Assembly: GCA_030180135.1 (NCBI GenBank)
Contig: CM058231.1
Span: 35,281,034 to 35,345,033 of the forward strand
Length of the DNA stretch: 64,000 nt
Direction: 5' to 3'
Source: Orychophragmus violaceus
Lineage: Eukaryota > Streptophyta > Magnoliopsida > Brassicales > Brassicaceae
Positions within the stretch are counted from its first letter, which is position 1. Every line of letters starts with the position of its first letter. The notes below the pieces were generated by a model that saw only the letters and a program-made list of their open reading frames with translations, did no database searches and was not told the DNA's origin. Made by a program: the position numbers and the translations under genes. This document shows positions 54,482 through 64,000 of the stretch, piece by piece.

Positions 54482-57149
54482 TCACAGTTTGATGGTTCCT
54501 TCAGCAGCTTGGTTCTCCATTTTCTTCCCCCTAGTCATCACGGGACTCCTAACCACGATTATAGAACCGTTATTGATAATCTTTATCTTTTTTTTTGGAA
54601 CGTTCTCAACGGGTTCAACAGCTCTCTTCTTACCTTTTCTGTCCTCGTTCTTCTCGGCCTCATATACTACCTTCTCAGCCTCTGTTACTTCCTTTGCTTG
54701 CTCTGTTTCCCCCTTATCTTCCACGGTTCTTCCTTCTCTTGCTCTTTTTCTCCCTTTTTACTGCTTTTCTTCGCATTCTTCTTTCTTACCTTTCTTCCCT
54801 TTCTTTCCTCTTGCTCTTTAACAATACTAGGCTCAAAAACACCATCATTGGCAGTAGCCTCAGGCTCTCTTGGTAATGTCTCCTTAACACCCGCTCTTAG
54901 TGCATTCACAACCGATTCCATATCGGTTAATCTACCGTTATACGTCTCAGTCAACTCCTTGAACTGAGCGTCGTAATACATCTTCAATCGAGACTTTGTT
55001 TCCTCATTTCTCTTCTTGATTGATTCCTCCACATCCGCAAGACTTAAAACAGTAGGAGTAGGAGCCCCTTCCGGATACTTCGCAGCCTCATTCCTAGCAT
55101 CACTCTCAGACGCCTCATGAATAGCACGAGGTTGCTCTTGAGCATCCGCCAGAGACGCACGACCAGACACATCTTGGTTGAAAAGTTCTTCAAACCAGGT
55201 TGTCTTCTTCTTCTTGAGCAGCCTGTTCCAACCATCTACTATTGGGTCATCCACATCATTCCAGCCAGAATTAGCGTCCATGGTATTCTCTAGAAGCGTT
55301 ATTTCCATGGGAGATGGATCCAAGATGCTTTGGATATCCTGGAAATATAAGAAGAAACAATTTAATATCAACCTCAAAGTATGATATGAGATACTAGGAT
55401 TAGTAGTATGATATGAGATACTAACCTTGGTAGTTCCAAGCTTCTCATTTATCTCTGAGATACTGAAAAACCTTGTCCCCATGGTTTTATACCTCATCTT
55501 GCACATTCGCGGGCAATACTCATCCGCACCTGAACCCTTTCTCGGAAATGGTTCTTCAGAACTGGGATGGCCTCAAATGCAAGGACCTACAACATAAATT
55601 CGTTACAAGTCAGACAACTGAAAACAACTAAAAAATACAATTTAAATTGCTAGAAATATTGTTTGTACCTCCAGAGGAACAATGCATCCAGAAAATACCC
55701 ATGAAGTGGGTGCCACTCCTCCGGTATGGTCAATGAAGTGCAATATGTCTTTGACATTCTCCTCGAATAACAAACGCCCCTACGGAGAAGTCTTGCACAT
55801 CTCGAGATCATCAATGGCTTTGAGGAAGAAACTCTCAACGGAAGGAGCTCCTTTGCTTGTCTTCTTCTTCCCAATGATCACGGATGACAAGAAGTACATG
55901 ACATCCATCTTCAAACGATCCTTGCCATGCTTTCTCTTGCCAATATTTTTTTCGTTTTCATAGCTAGGAACTGCTTCTCAACTTCTTCATGTGTAACCTT
56001 CTCTTCACCAAAGTACTTAGCAATAAAACCTGAGCCACCACCAAGGGATTCGTAGTGGTTTGGATAGGAGTGACAGAACAACCCCGAAACGAGTGCATGC
56101 TCCCTAATGGAATATCGGATTGGAACGCCGTTGACAATAAACCATAGTTCCATCTTCTTATCCACAGCCGTGACCCTAACAAGAATCATCCACAGTCCCA
56201 TCCATTTTGAGCTTGTCTTCTGACCCATGTTGAAGAAGTGCTTGAATTGTGGATGCTCATGGAACCAATCAAGCTCATCATCCTCGAGAATGTCTTCTAC
56301 AGTCTTCACGGCTTTGGCGATGTAGCACTTAGAAGAGAGCTTTATCGTCTTCACATATTCTGTGGGAGGGAAACACATTTTGAGGGACTACATTGGTTCG
56401 GTTTCGTCCTCTGAATTCTGCACACACAAAAGGTTAGACCAAGTATTACCCAGTTATACTAAGTTTTACCAAGTTTTACCAAGTTTTACACGAAAGTTAT
56501 ACTAAGTTTTACCAAGTTTTACTCTAAGTTTTACCAAGTTTTACCAAGTTTGACACCAAATTTTACCAAATTACGCACAAAGTTTTGCTAAGTTATACCA
56601 AGTTTTCTGTCTTTTCCAAATCAAAGTTTCACTAATTCCTACAAAGTTTTACATATCTGAAATCAACAAAAATTAAACATGCAAGGCCCCATAAATGGAA
56701 ATACGTACCGTTCCTTCCTCGTGTTGATCATTGTGGTGGGTTAAAGAGCGGATTTCACTGGTTCGAACAACTTCTTCTTCTTCGTGAAACCCTAGTCTCG
56801 GAACGCGGAAATATTCAACTTCATCCTCCTCGGCTACGGCTTTCTCCTCATCGTCTACGGCTTTCTCCTCCTCGTTTATCCCTCCGGCTTCCTCCTCCTC
56901 ATCGTCTTCTGTTTCATCGTCCTTCTCTTCCTCGTTCTCAATCTCTTCGTCGTCTTCCTCTTCCTCCGCATTCTCGGATTCTTTTTCCAAGTCTGTTTCT
57001 TCTTCTTCATCAATTTGTTTCCACACATTTTCGGCATGGCGATTCGCCTCTTCTCTCGGGTCTCTCTCGGTTGGGGATTCGTTTGGAGGAATCGATTTAT
57101 CCTCTACTCTCTTCGACTTTCGTAATTTCTTTTTCCCATAACTCCGCAT
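54482..57149 (-). pseudogene. DUF1985 protein gene (vanC-like), element 2
   Basis: Exon 1 (57149 to about 56707) starts MRSYGKKKLRKSKRV and becomes extremely Glu/Asp-rich. The intron (about 56419-56706) is packed with AGTTTTAC repeats. Exon 2 (about 56418-55671) carries DUF1985 (MELWFIVNGVPIRYSIREHALVSGL), with a TAG near 56387 and a shift near 55910. Later exons (from about 55590 leftwards) give a Lys/Glu-rich helical C-terminus with basic clusters (KKKIKIINN, KGKKRAVEP). One more shift lies near 54730. The layout matches the copy at 41642-44137. The intron at 55340-55420 of this copy contains a short tandem repeat (gtatgatatgagatacta). By analogy with VANDAL VANC proteins it may have been a DNA-binding anti-silencing factor. 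That is inference. Confidence 0.78.
56445..56655 (-). repeat. GTAAAACT motif array in the vanC-like gene 2 intron
   Basis: Runs of aagttttacc with an exact 11-bp period (for example agttttaccaagttttacc) make at least 14 copies. On the coding (minus) strand each reads GGTAAAACTT. Confidence 0.9.
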
Positions 57150-57150
57150 G

Positions 57151-57471
57151 TTTCCTTCTACAAATGGAGGATTGAACTTTTTTTTTTTTGTCGGATGAAG
57201 TCGGAAACTGTAAGAAGAAAGGAAGACGAACGGTTAAATATAGTGAAGAGAAAACCCGATTTTTTATTTTTACCTTTAGTCATTTTTAGATTTAAAGAGT
57301 AGATCCGATCCGACTCAAGTGGATCGACCAAACTCGTTGGGTTGTAAATAAGTTACAAAACCTAGGTTTTGCTGCTGACGAATTAAAAAAAAAAATGAAT
57401 TAATTGGAGAGGAGTATATGGGACTTTGAGTCAAAGAACTGTTGAGAATTTGATCAAAGCAAGAGAGAGAG
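57151..57471 (+). other. Right end of element 2 and proximal promoter/5' UTR of the WD40 gene
   Basis: No gene. A T-rich stretch (57178-57190) and a dyad-like gatccgatccgactc block (57303-57317) mark the approximate end of element 2. Sequence from about 57400 to the WD40 ATG looks like its 5' UTR and includes the block 57422-57455, which recurs inverted at 44608-44641. Confidence 0.5.
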
Positions 57472-59104
57472 ATGAGCATCATCGCAGGCTCCTACGAGAG
57501 ATTCATATGGGGTTTCAAGCTTAAACCCACCAAACATGACACCGACAATCAAACCCTAACCATTTCCCCTCTCTTCTCTTACCCTTCCCACATCTCCTCA
57601 ATCACCACCGTCGCTTGCTCCGGTCCCGCCGCTGCTTCCGGCGGCTCCGACGATACCATCCATCTCTACGATCTCCCTTCCGCCTCTTCCCTGGGTTCCC
57701 TTCTAGACCACAATCACACCGCTTCCATCACTGCTCTCTCCTTCTACACTCCTTCTTCCCTCTCCTTCCCTCGTAATCTTATCTCCGCTGCTGCTGACGG
57801 CTCCGTCGCTATCTTCGACACCGATCCTTTCGTGCTCCTCAAATCCTTTCTTCTTCATAAGAAGGCGGTCAACGATCTTGCGATTCATCCCTCTGGGAAG
57901 CTCGCTTTGGCCGTTTACCGTGACGAGTGCTTTGCGATGTTGAATCTCGTGAGAGGAAAGAGGAGTTTCTGTTGCAGGTTAGGGCATGAAGCGAGTCTTG
58001 TGAAATTTGATCCGAGTGGGGAAAGGTTTTTCATGGTGGTGAATAGTAAAGTTGGTGTTCATCAATCGGAGGATGCTAAGCTTCTTCTCGAGCTCGACAA
58101 TACTAGCCACAAGACTCTGTGCTTTTCCTGGAGAGGTGAGATTTTCTCTAAATAAACTTGGTTCCACTTGTGTTCCATTTCTCTATAACCCTCCTGAATC
58201 CCTAATATTTGTACATGTCCAAAGTAAGCAACTTCGAGATGATTCTTGGCAGTATAAATTTCCTCACCAAACATGTTGGGTTTTGTTTGTGTGTTAGAGT
58301 TGTTCTTGTTTCATTTTAATGCTTGCTCCTATGTTGTCAGAATGTAAATTTCTGAAGAATCCACCTTCGTGAAGCAATGAAAAGAGTCTTCAGAGTATTA
58401 TAGTATTCAGTCCTAGACTCTGAATTAAGGGTGATGATATTTACTACATGTTTGGCTTCAGAGTAGAACCCTTGTTTTGTTTTAGTTTATGTTGCTGTAG
58501 TTTTGGATTTGGTAGTAGCCCACCTTGCTAAAGCCACCAAAAACTAGTTATTCTGATAAATAGAGTTGTTCCGGTTCCTTGTTGATATTCTGTTGAAGTT
58601 TTATTACTGGAAATGGGTGATGATCTTGATTCAGGAAATTTTATTCTTTGGCTAAAATGTGTGCTTAATTTGCAACAGAGTGGAACTCTGTTTACAGCTG
58701 GTGAGGACCGGGCCATAACAGCTTGGGACATAAATAGCGGGAAGCTTGCTTATTCCATACAAGATGCTCACCCAGCTCGCATCAGAAGATCCATACTTGG
58801 TTGCTTCTGCATCCTCTGATGGGATCATACGTGTTTGGGACATGCGAATGGCGGCTAAAGAGAATACAAAACCATTACTAAATCAAGGCTTACTTTTGTC
58901 TTGCCGGGTCAGCTCTTAAATGTGAGTTTATTCTTTTCCGAATACACGTTTTTTTCGATAAAACACACGTATACAATAAAATAAACTTGTACAAGTTGTG
59001 ACATATGATTCGTCATTTCTCTGTTTTATGCAGCTATAAGACGGTCACAGATTGGAAAGCATAATGCTCAGAAGCTAGTAGAAGAAGGGCCGAACTCAGG
59101 ATGA
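57472..59104 (+). pseudogene. PAK1IP1/MAK11-like WD40-repeat gene, probably broken
   Basis: Exon 1 (57472-58135) is open for 221 codons (MSIIAGSYERFIWGFKLKP). It shows WD-type repeats with GH/SD and W/F-D ends, such as TVACSGPAAASGGSDDTIHLYDL, ISAAADGSVAIFDTD and NDLAIHPSGKLALAVYRD. Homologues are nucleolar ribosome-biogenesis WD40 proteins that also bind PAK kinase in animals. Exon 2 begins at 58679 (SGTLFTAGEDRAITAWD) but needs another phase than exon 1 supplies. Near 58787 a stretch between PARI and EDPYLVASASSDGIIRVWD is missing, with a frame change, and two extra bases lie near 58895. The last exon (59034-59104) ends NSGL-like at TGA 59102-59104. Three separate frame problems suggest a pseudogene. 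Element 2 ends directly upstream, which may have removed its promoter. Confidence 0.75.
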
Positions 59105-59701
59105 CATCTGTTTTATTGATTAGTAAAAGCTTTTGAGCTACATAATAGATCTGTGCCATACAAGAAGTACAGCGAAGAGCCATGCCCCTTCCAGACAAGG
59201 CTGTAGCCTTGTCGACTAAAGATACTTTCAAGTGTAGACTCGCACTTCTTTTGACGTTCTTGCATAAGAATCCAATAGATTTGTGTAGAATTTTTCTTAG
59301 TTTCGGCATCATCACAAATCTCCTGAAATCGACATCAGTAGAATTTAGAGTAGAAATACTTTCTGGTTTTGTCAAATAACTTCATGGAACCACGAATAAC
59401 GGTAAAAAATTAGAGATAAAGAGATGTACACTATATTTGATAGTGTTATGATAGTCCTTATAAATTATATGACCCACCAAAATGTAAATCTTCATAAAAC
59501 TCTAATACTTAAACAAAGAAACCGTAGCTCATTTTGACATTTAATCGAACACCTGATCTTCAGTGCAATTGATACGTTCCCAAGAATCTACTTTCGGATG
59601 GATTCAGGGGTAATGATCAGGTGAAGCAGCGGGAAACATGCAATGGTTTAAATGAAGATAAGCAGGTCAACACAGAGGGTTGGGAACGTATCAGGTGTTC
59701 G

Positions 59702-59739
<38 letters not shown>

Positions 59740-61205
59740 AGAGGACAAATACCCGAGAGGCTTTGCTCAGCTGAAATTTTTTTTTCTTTTGGGTCTGTTT
59801 TTTTTTGTTTTTTTGTCAACTTTTGGGTCTGTTTAATAAGTATCCTTCTCCTCACTTTCCTTTTTTGTAAGGGCTAATTTGAAAAATACCCTATTCATGT
59901 TTTGAAATTTGCAAAATACACTTTTTTTTATTACTCTTTCTTAAATGTGAAAATACATTTCTATCCAGATTTAATTCGAAATTATATAAATTTATAACTG
60001 AAATACAAATTAAAAAAATACTAAGACAGTGTATAAGCAGCATGATAACATATAAACTAACATGGAGTATGGAATGCTCGCATCAAACAGTTAAGCAGTG
60101 TCTACATTGGTCTAGAGCCACCAACATAGATGATTGAGAGATAAGGTTTTAATTTTTTTTTTATCAACTGTTGTCAAAAAAAATATAAGAAAATACTATT
60201 ATCATTATTATTTTTAAGATATATATATATATGTTTGAGATAAAAACAAGTTAATTTACTAACAGTAAATCTAATTTAAAATCATGACAAAAATTAATTG
60301 AAAAACCTTCATTTTAGAATGGTAAGAAAACAGAATTAAAATTTTAAATAGAAAAATTTCAGAGATTTAAGGTCTACTTCTCTTAATTTTAAAAAAAAAA
60401 GAATTGATGTCTGCTATATAGAAAAAAAAATGTGGGCGAGACTAAATACACACAGATTACCAAGTACAGTTATATTCATCAATTAAGATATGTGACAAAA
60501 TTAAACACACCCATGGAAATAGGTGACAAAATTACACAAACCTGTAAAAAGCTTTTGAGAACAAGAAAAAATAAGCTTTTTGGAGAAAAATGAAAAAATA
60601 AACTCTGAACTTCGGTGGTCACGATGCTTTTTATAATTTATCAAAAAAAAAGAAATATTTAAATAATATATTAAGAATATTTAAAACAAAAATAAGTAAA
60701 AAATAATATTGTTGAATTAATTAGTTTAATTATTAAAAATAATTATGAAGATAAATATATTAAAATAATTATAAATAATCAGATTGGATAATATAACCAT
60801 TTACATATATAAAAAGGTAGTTTTCATCAAAAATAAATAAATAATGTGTAGTTTTCAGAAACAAAACTGATATAGAGGTATTTATCCAAAATTTCTCTTT
60901 TTATGCTATTTGTTGTTAAGTCTCGGTTCATTATGAGATATCCAGTTCGATTGTTATGAGATATACTCATCTAACATCATTTTTCTTTCTAATAATTAGT
61001 TTGCATGTATTTGGATTATGGGTTGTTCACTGATATATCAAATTATCATTTATATTTTTTTGCGGGTTTGGAGAACAGAAGTTCGAACTTAACAAATTGG
61101 TGCGGCTGACTGGTTCGAGTTTTCACGTGACGCATATGTGCTAATTCTGGTAATCTCGCGGTGAATCTGATAAGATTCCGGTGATTTTAGATCGATTGAC
61201 GAGTG
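59105..61205. other. AT-rich intergenic stretch with inverted repeat and poly(A) tract
   Basis: No gene I can support. It contains a perfect 14-bp inverted repeat, TGATACGTTCCCAA at 59570-59583 with its complement at 59680-59693 (loop about 96 bp). An A36 run follows at 59702-59737, then long AT-rich sequence with a short TA repeat (about 60220). The A-run just after a structured 125-bp block could mark a retroposed copy. Confidence 0.6.
59702..59737 (+). repeat. Poly(A) tract
   Basis: 36 consecutive adenines directly after the inverted-repeat block. It is either a retroposon tail or an expanded homopolymer. No clear target duplication was found. Confidence 0.9.
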
Positions 61206-62631
61206 ATGTCGATGGAGAGTTCGAGTGATACTTTGCCTACGGCGGAATATGTGGATATGTTGGCGGAGTTCACAAATTATTTGCTCTTTCTCAAGCCAGA
61301 ATGGTCTCGATTGATTAAGTTTGCGTAGGTCGAGGACGTCCGCTTATCAAAAAGTGTTAAAGGAACATAGTCTCGCTTTGATGTGGTGGATCAACGATTC
61401 AATCAGCTGATGAAAATTCTCTCTCAGGTTGATGCGAATCAAATACCACTAAAGGCTCATGGGAAGGACATTATAGATTCTTCTAATGTTCAGTCTCAGG
61501 TTTTTCATTCCACGTCTAAGACTGATTCGTCTGATCGACCTTTGGTGATCCAAAATCACTATCCATCATGTGAGACTAGAGAGAGCCTTTTGCAGAAGAT
61601 TGAAATGCCTATATTGCACGGGTGGAACGTTATTTTCGTGTGGGTAATTATCACGGGATGGAACAATTGCAGCTCGTCGCTGTGATTTTGGCAGGTCATG
61701 TTCTCAACTGTTTTAACTATGAAATGATTACAGCTCCATTTACAAATTGGGGGCAGTTCAAGCGCAGACTATTGGCTTGTTTTCGGCAGCGGTTGGAGGA
61801 TGATCCTGCTAATAAGCGGTTGTTTCCTATTCGACAAACTGGTTCCATAGCTGATTACATCAACGAGTTGAAAAATTGAAGGCTGTTATTACATGTGTGG
61901 ATAAGCAGAACCTGGAGCTCCTTTTCTACAATGGGTTGAAACCGTAGATGCAAGAGGTTATCAAGATGAAATAACCATGAGGTTTAACTAAACATATTAT
62001 GATTGTTATGTGTATGGAGGATAATGCGTTCTGCAAGTCAGTTCGGGGTTGTTTGACCTCTTCTTCGGGTATGCGTCGGTCAACTTCGTGGTCTAGTCCA
62101 CAATCATCTTCAGCTTTTGTGCCGGCTAAGAAATAGTCTCCACCTACTTCTCTGGGTCCTTCTGATTCAGGCAAAGACAAGGTACACCGATGCGGTGTTG
62201 GCTGACATGGGCATGGATGGCATTTGTTTTAAGTGTAAGGGTCGTTATTCTAAGACTCATGAATGCCCAAATAAGGGTCTTCGGGTGTCGACAGTTTTAA
62301 AGGTTTGAAGTGGAAGTTTTGGATGAGAGTGTGATTGAGTTAGCAAATTAGAGGAACTGCCTGACACTTCACCGGTGATGGATTTATCTTTAAATGCTTT
62401 CTTGGCATTGAAACTCCAACCAATATGAAGGTTAAAGGGGTTTTTGATCAATACAAGTTTTGATTTTGATTTACTATGGTGCTTCACACAACTTTGTGGC
62501 TCCCAAGGTGGTATTGTGGTTGTCTCACAGCTCTCCCTTGGAAGTTTTGTTGGTAACAGGTATGACTGTTTAGTGTTTGGGAATCTGGCGCCTTGTGGAT
62601 TTCTGGTTCAAGGAGGGACCTTGTAACGCCC
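61206..62631 (+). pseudogene. Decayed Ty3/Gypsy gag-protease
   Basis: An ATG at 61206 (MSMESSSDTLPTAEYVDML) opens a frame that stops at 61326-61328. Gag homology resumes in other frames: MPILHGW near 61600, then RYFRVGNYHGMEQLQLVAVILAGHVLNCF and QFKRRLLACFRQR (61622-61879), the retrotransposon gag domain. A CCHC knuckle (CFKCKGRYSKTHEC, near 62227-62268) and a damaged protease-like stretch (GVFDQ...) follow. Many stops and shifts show it is old. It is cut at 62632 by the next element. Confidence 0.8.
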
Positions 62632-63889
62632 ATTTTCCCATTATCCGCTGACCGACGAGCTGACCGGTCAACAATCAAACAAGAACATGACCAAGTCGAG
62701 CCCGAGCCAGAGACAGATCTGTTTGAGATAAAGGCTCGCAGTGACCCGTCCTTGACCCCGCTATCCTCACTTCCACAATACAAAGCTTCGCAACCAGTAT
62801 TGTTTCTGTGAGTTGTGTCGGTTCGGACTAACCAATATATCAGGGAAGCATGTTCATTTCTGAGTAAATAAACGTCTACAAAACGTTTTCCGAATTACAA
62901 AACAATTTTTTCCATTCAAATACAACATCCAAATCACAATACAAAATGGCGCCAAAGCCGAACCGATAAAACACAAAACATCGAATCAAAACCCCGCCAT
63001 AAGCGATCCCAAAACTACACCGAGGACCTCCCACGTCCGCCGCTGCCAACCTGAAAAACACAAAAGAGTCTAATGAGAGATCTAAGATCACCCAGCGAGA
63101 TGGCTCCCCACTACGGCTTCTAGTCTATCTAACATCTATAAATTCCCGCCCAAAACCCCAAAATAACGAACAACAAAACAAACGGTCGATCACGTGCTAC
63201 CACGACGTGATAAACCCACAACACACAAGCACTTGCCAAAAGAAAGAGAAGCGATTAAGGAAATCGGAAGAATTGCGGCACATGCTCTTGATTGGAACTC
63301 GATCTATCTATCGCGCAACACAAAAACACTCACACACACGGGCCCTTTACGATCTCAGTAACTTCCATGGGTCTACATAGCTACCGACAAGGTAACTAAC
63401 CCACGACTCCCAGATGTAAACACGAAGTCTCACAACCTAGGACACTGTGTTCAGTCAATCGATACACAGTGACTCGGGCTACCCCACGGTAACATAAGTT
63501 TCCATGCGATTCGGCCCTAGGACATGACCCCGTATTCTCCTAACTACACACCTACCGGCGTCACTGATGTAGTACAAGATATAGGGTGATCGTTTAGTCT
63601 AAGAATACCTAAACAATTCTGCCTCTCGAATTCGTTAAGAACAAGATGTTCTAGCCGAAAGCAAGAGATTAAGAGCTGAAAGCTTCTTTGATTAATGAAT
63701 AAAAAGTGTTGACCTCACAAACCAAGGTTCAACGTTATTTAAAGGAAAACACCAAAATCCTAGCGACGTCTTATCACAACTTGTTGATAAGCATCAATAA
63801 CACTTTATGATTATCACAATGTATTTGTGATTATCATGTAAATAAGAAATTAAAAAATAACACCAACTACTAAATAAGTCCACGCTGCA
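62632..63889 (-). repeat. Putative 3' LTR of another Ty3/Gypsy element
   Basis: The sequence begins TGTAACGCCC and ends CTGCA at 63889, immediately next to a minus-strand pol stop codon. As a minus-strand LTR it would start TGCAGCG and end GGGCGTTACA. It is inserted in the gag remnant. A possible TATA word on the minus strand lies near 63737-63746. Only one copy is in the window, so the ends are provisional. No gene inside. Confidence 0.65.
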
Positions 63890-64000
63890 TCAGGTCACCC
63901 GGGGTAGAAAAAGATTCGTCCTCGAATCGACCTCGTCATCCTCAATCATAGCTCGAACCAAATGCTTGACATTAAACACATCCGACGTACGAATATGCGG
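63890..64000 (-). CDS. C-terminal end of a Ty3/Gypsy pol, truncated by window edge
   Basis: On the minus strand the last 36 codons before the TGA at 63890-63892 read TSDVFNVKHLVRA and then DSRTNLFLPRVT. The VFNVKHL plus acidic linker plus DSRTN pattern is typical of the extreme C-terminus of plant Gypsy integrases. The rest of the element lies to the right of the window. Confidence 0.75.
   Translation of the reverse strand, partial: PHIRTSDVFNVKHLVRAMIEDDEVDSRTNLFLPRVT

Larger units (their letters stand above)
44430..57350 (+). mobile_element. VANDAL-like Mutator element 2, split by Athila 2
   Basis: Genes: transposase (+, 45088-47548), GRF-finger gene (+, 48205-54200, interrupted) and DUF1985 gene (-, 57149-54482). 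Without Athila 2 it is about 7.4 kb, the same as element 1, from which it has diverged strongly at the nucleotide level while keeping gene order. Motif arrays occupy the same four positions as in element 1. No long terminal inverted repeats are apparent. The ends are approximate. Confidence 0.7.

Noticed and set aside
59034..59375. Minus-strand frame of 113 codons after the WD40 gene
   Set aside because: No domain recognised, and it overlaps the last WD40 exon and its 3' UTR.
59621..59877. Open frames through the poly(A) run (poly-Lys)
   Set aside because: They exist only because AAA codons never stop. No homology.

Overview
This window looks like a block of plant pericentromeric or other TE-rich heterochromatin, most likely from a Brassicaceae species. 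The evidence is Athila- and Tat-type Gypsy elements, Ty1/Copia elements, two VANDAL-like Mutator elements carrying DUF1985 genes, and a plant PAK1IP1/MAK11-like WD40 gene. Almost all of it is transposable element. No tRNA, rRNA or CRISPR was seen. The only recognisable host gene is the WD40 locus at 57.5-59.1 kb, and it appears broken.

The layout is a set of nested insertions. (1) 1-1.6 kb is a decayed Copia gag (minus strand) with a possible LTR. (2) From about 1.9 to 44.4 kb lies one VANDAL-like Mutator element (element 1, about 7.5 kb without its insertions). It has a transposase gene (vanA-like, +), a small GRF-zinc-finger/coiled-coil gene (vanB position, +, intact) and a DUF1985 gene (vanC-like, -). 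Its transposase gene was hit twice by the same Copia family: Copia 1 (3859-11178, minus, TSD tcagg) and Copia 2 (11499-39151, plus, TSD gttac). Copia 2 was then hit by Athila 1 (14248-24015, TSD cctga) and by a Tat-lineage Gypsy element (24924-36045, TSD atgat). (3) From about 44.4 to 57.35 kb lies a second VANDAL-like element with the same three genes in the same order (element 2, about 7.4 kb without its insertion). Its vanB-like gene is split by a short, polymerase-less Athila relative (Athila 2, 48583-54099). (4) The WD40 pseudogene (57472-59104) is followed by AT-rich sequence with a poly(A) tract, a decayed Gypsy gag (61.2-62.6 kb), and the LTR and pol end of another Gypsy element running off the right edge.

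Two signals stand out. First, both VANDAL-like elements carry dense arrays of an approximately 11-bp-periodic motif (core GTAAAACT) in leader introns, intergenic spacers and the DUF1985-gene intron, and the motif always reads in the sense of the adjacent gene. With a DUF1985 gene beside a Mutator transposase, this resembles the VANC sequence-specific anti-silencing system of Arabidopsis VANDALs, with a different motif and with a GRF-finger partner. Second, the Copia and Athila elements, which are unrelated, are peppered with one composite unit: two 14-bp palindromes built on CGATCG, 6-8 bp (mostly 7) apart, usually flanked by GCGA. It sits in LTRs, leaders and 3' UTRs and even inside coding sequence. 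The boxes have no stop codon in any of six frames, and one copy is present in Copia 2 but absent from the equivalent place in Copia 1, so the unit seems to be a small mobile or spreading palindromic repeat.

By-eye LTR differences are about 1-2% for every complete element, so the nesting is fairly recent. All gag-pol copies carry disabling lesions except the long Athila 1 frame (which has a suspicious Asp-to-Tyr change in its integrase) and the pol and antisense genes of the Tat element.
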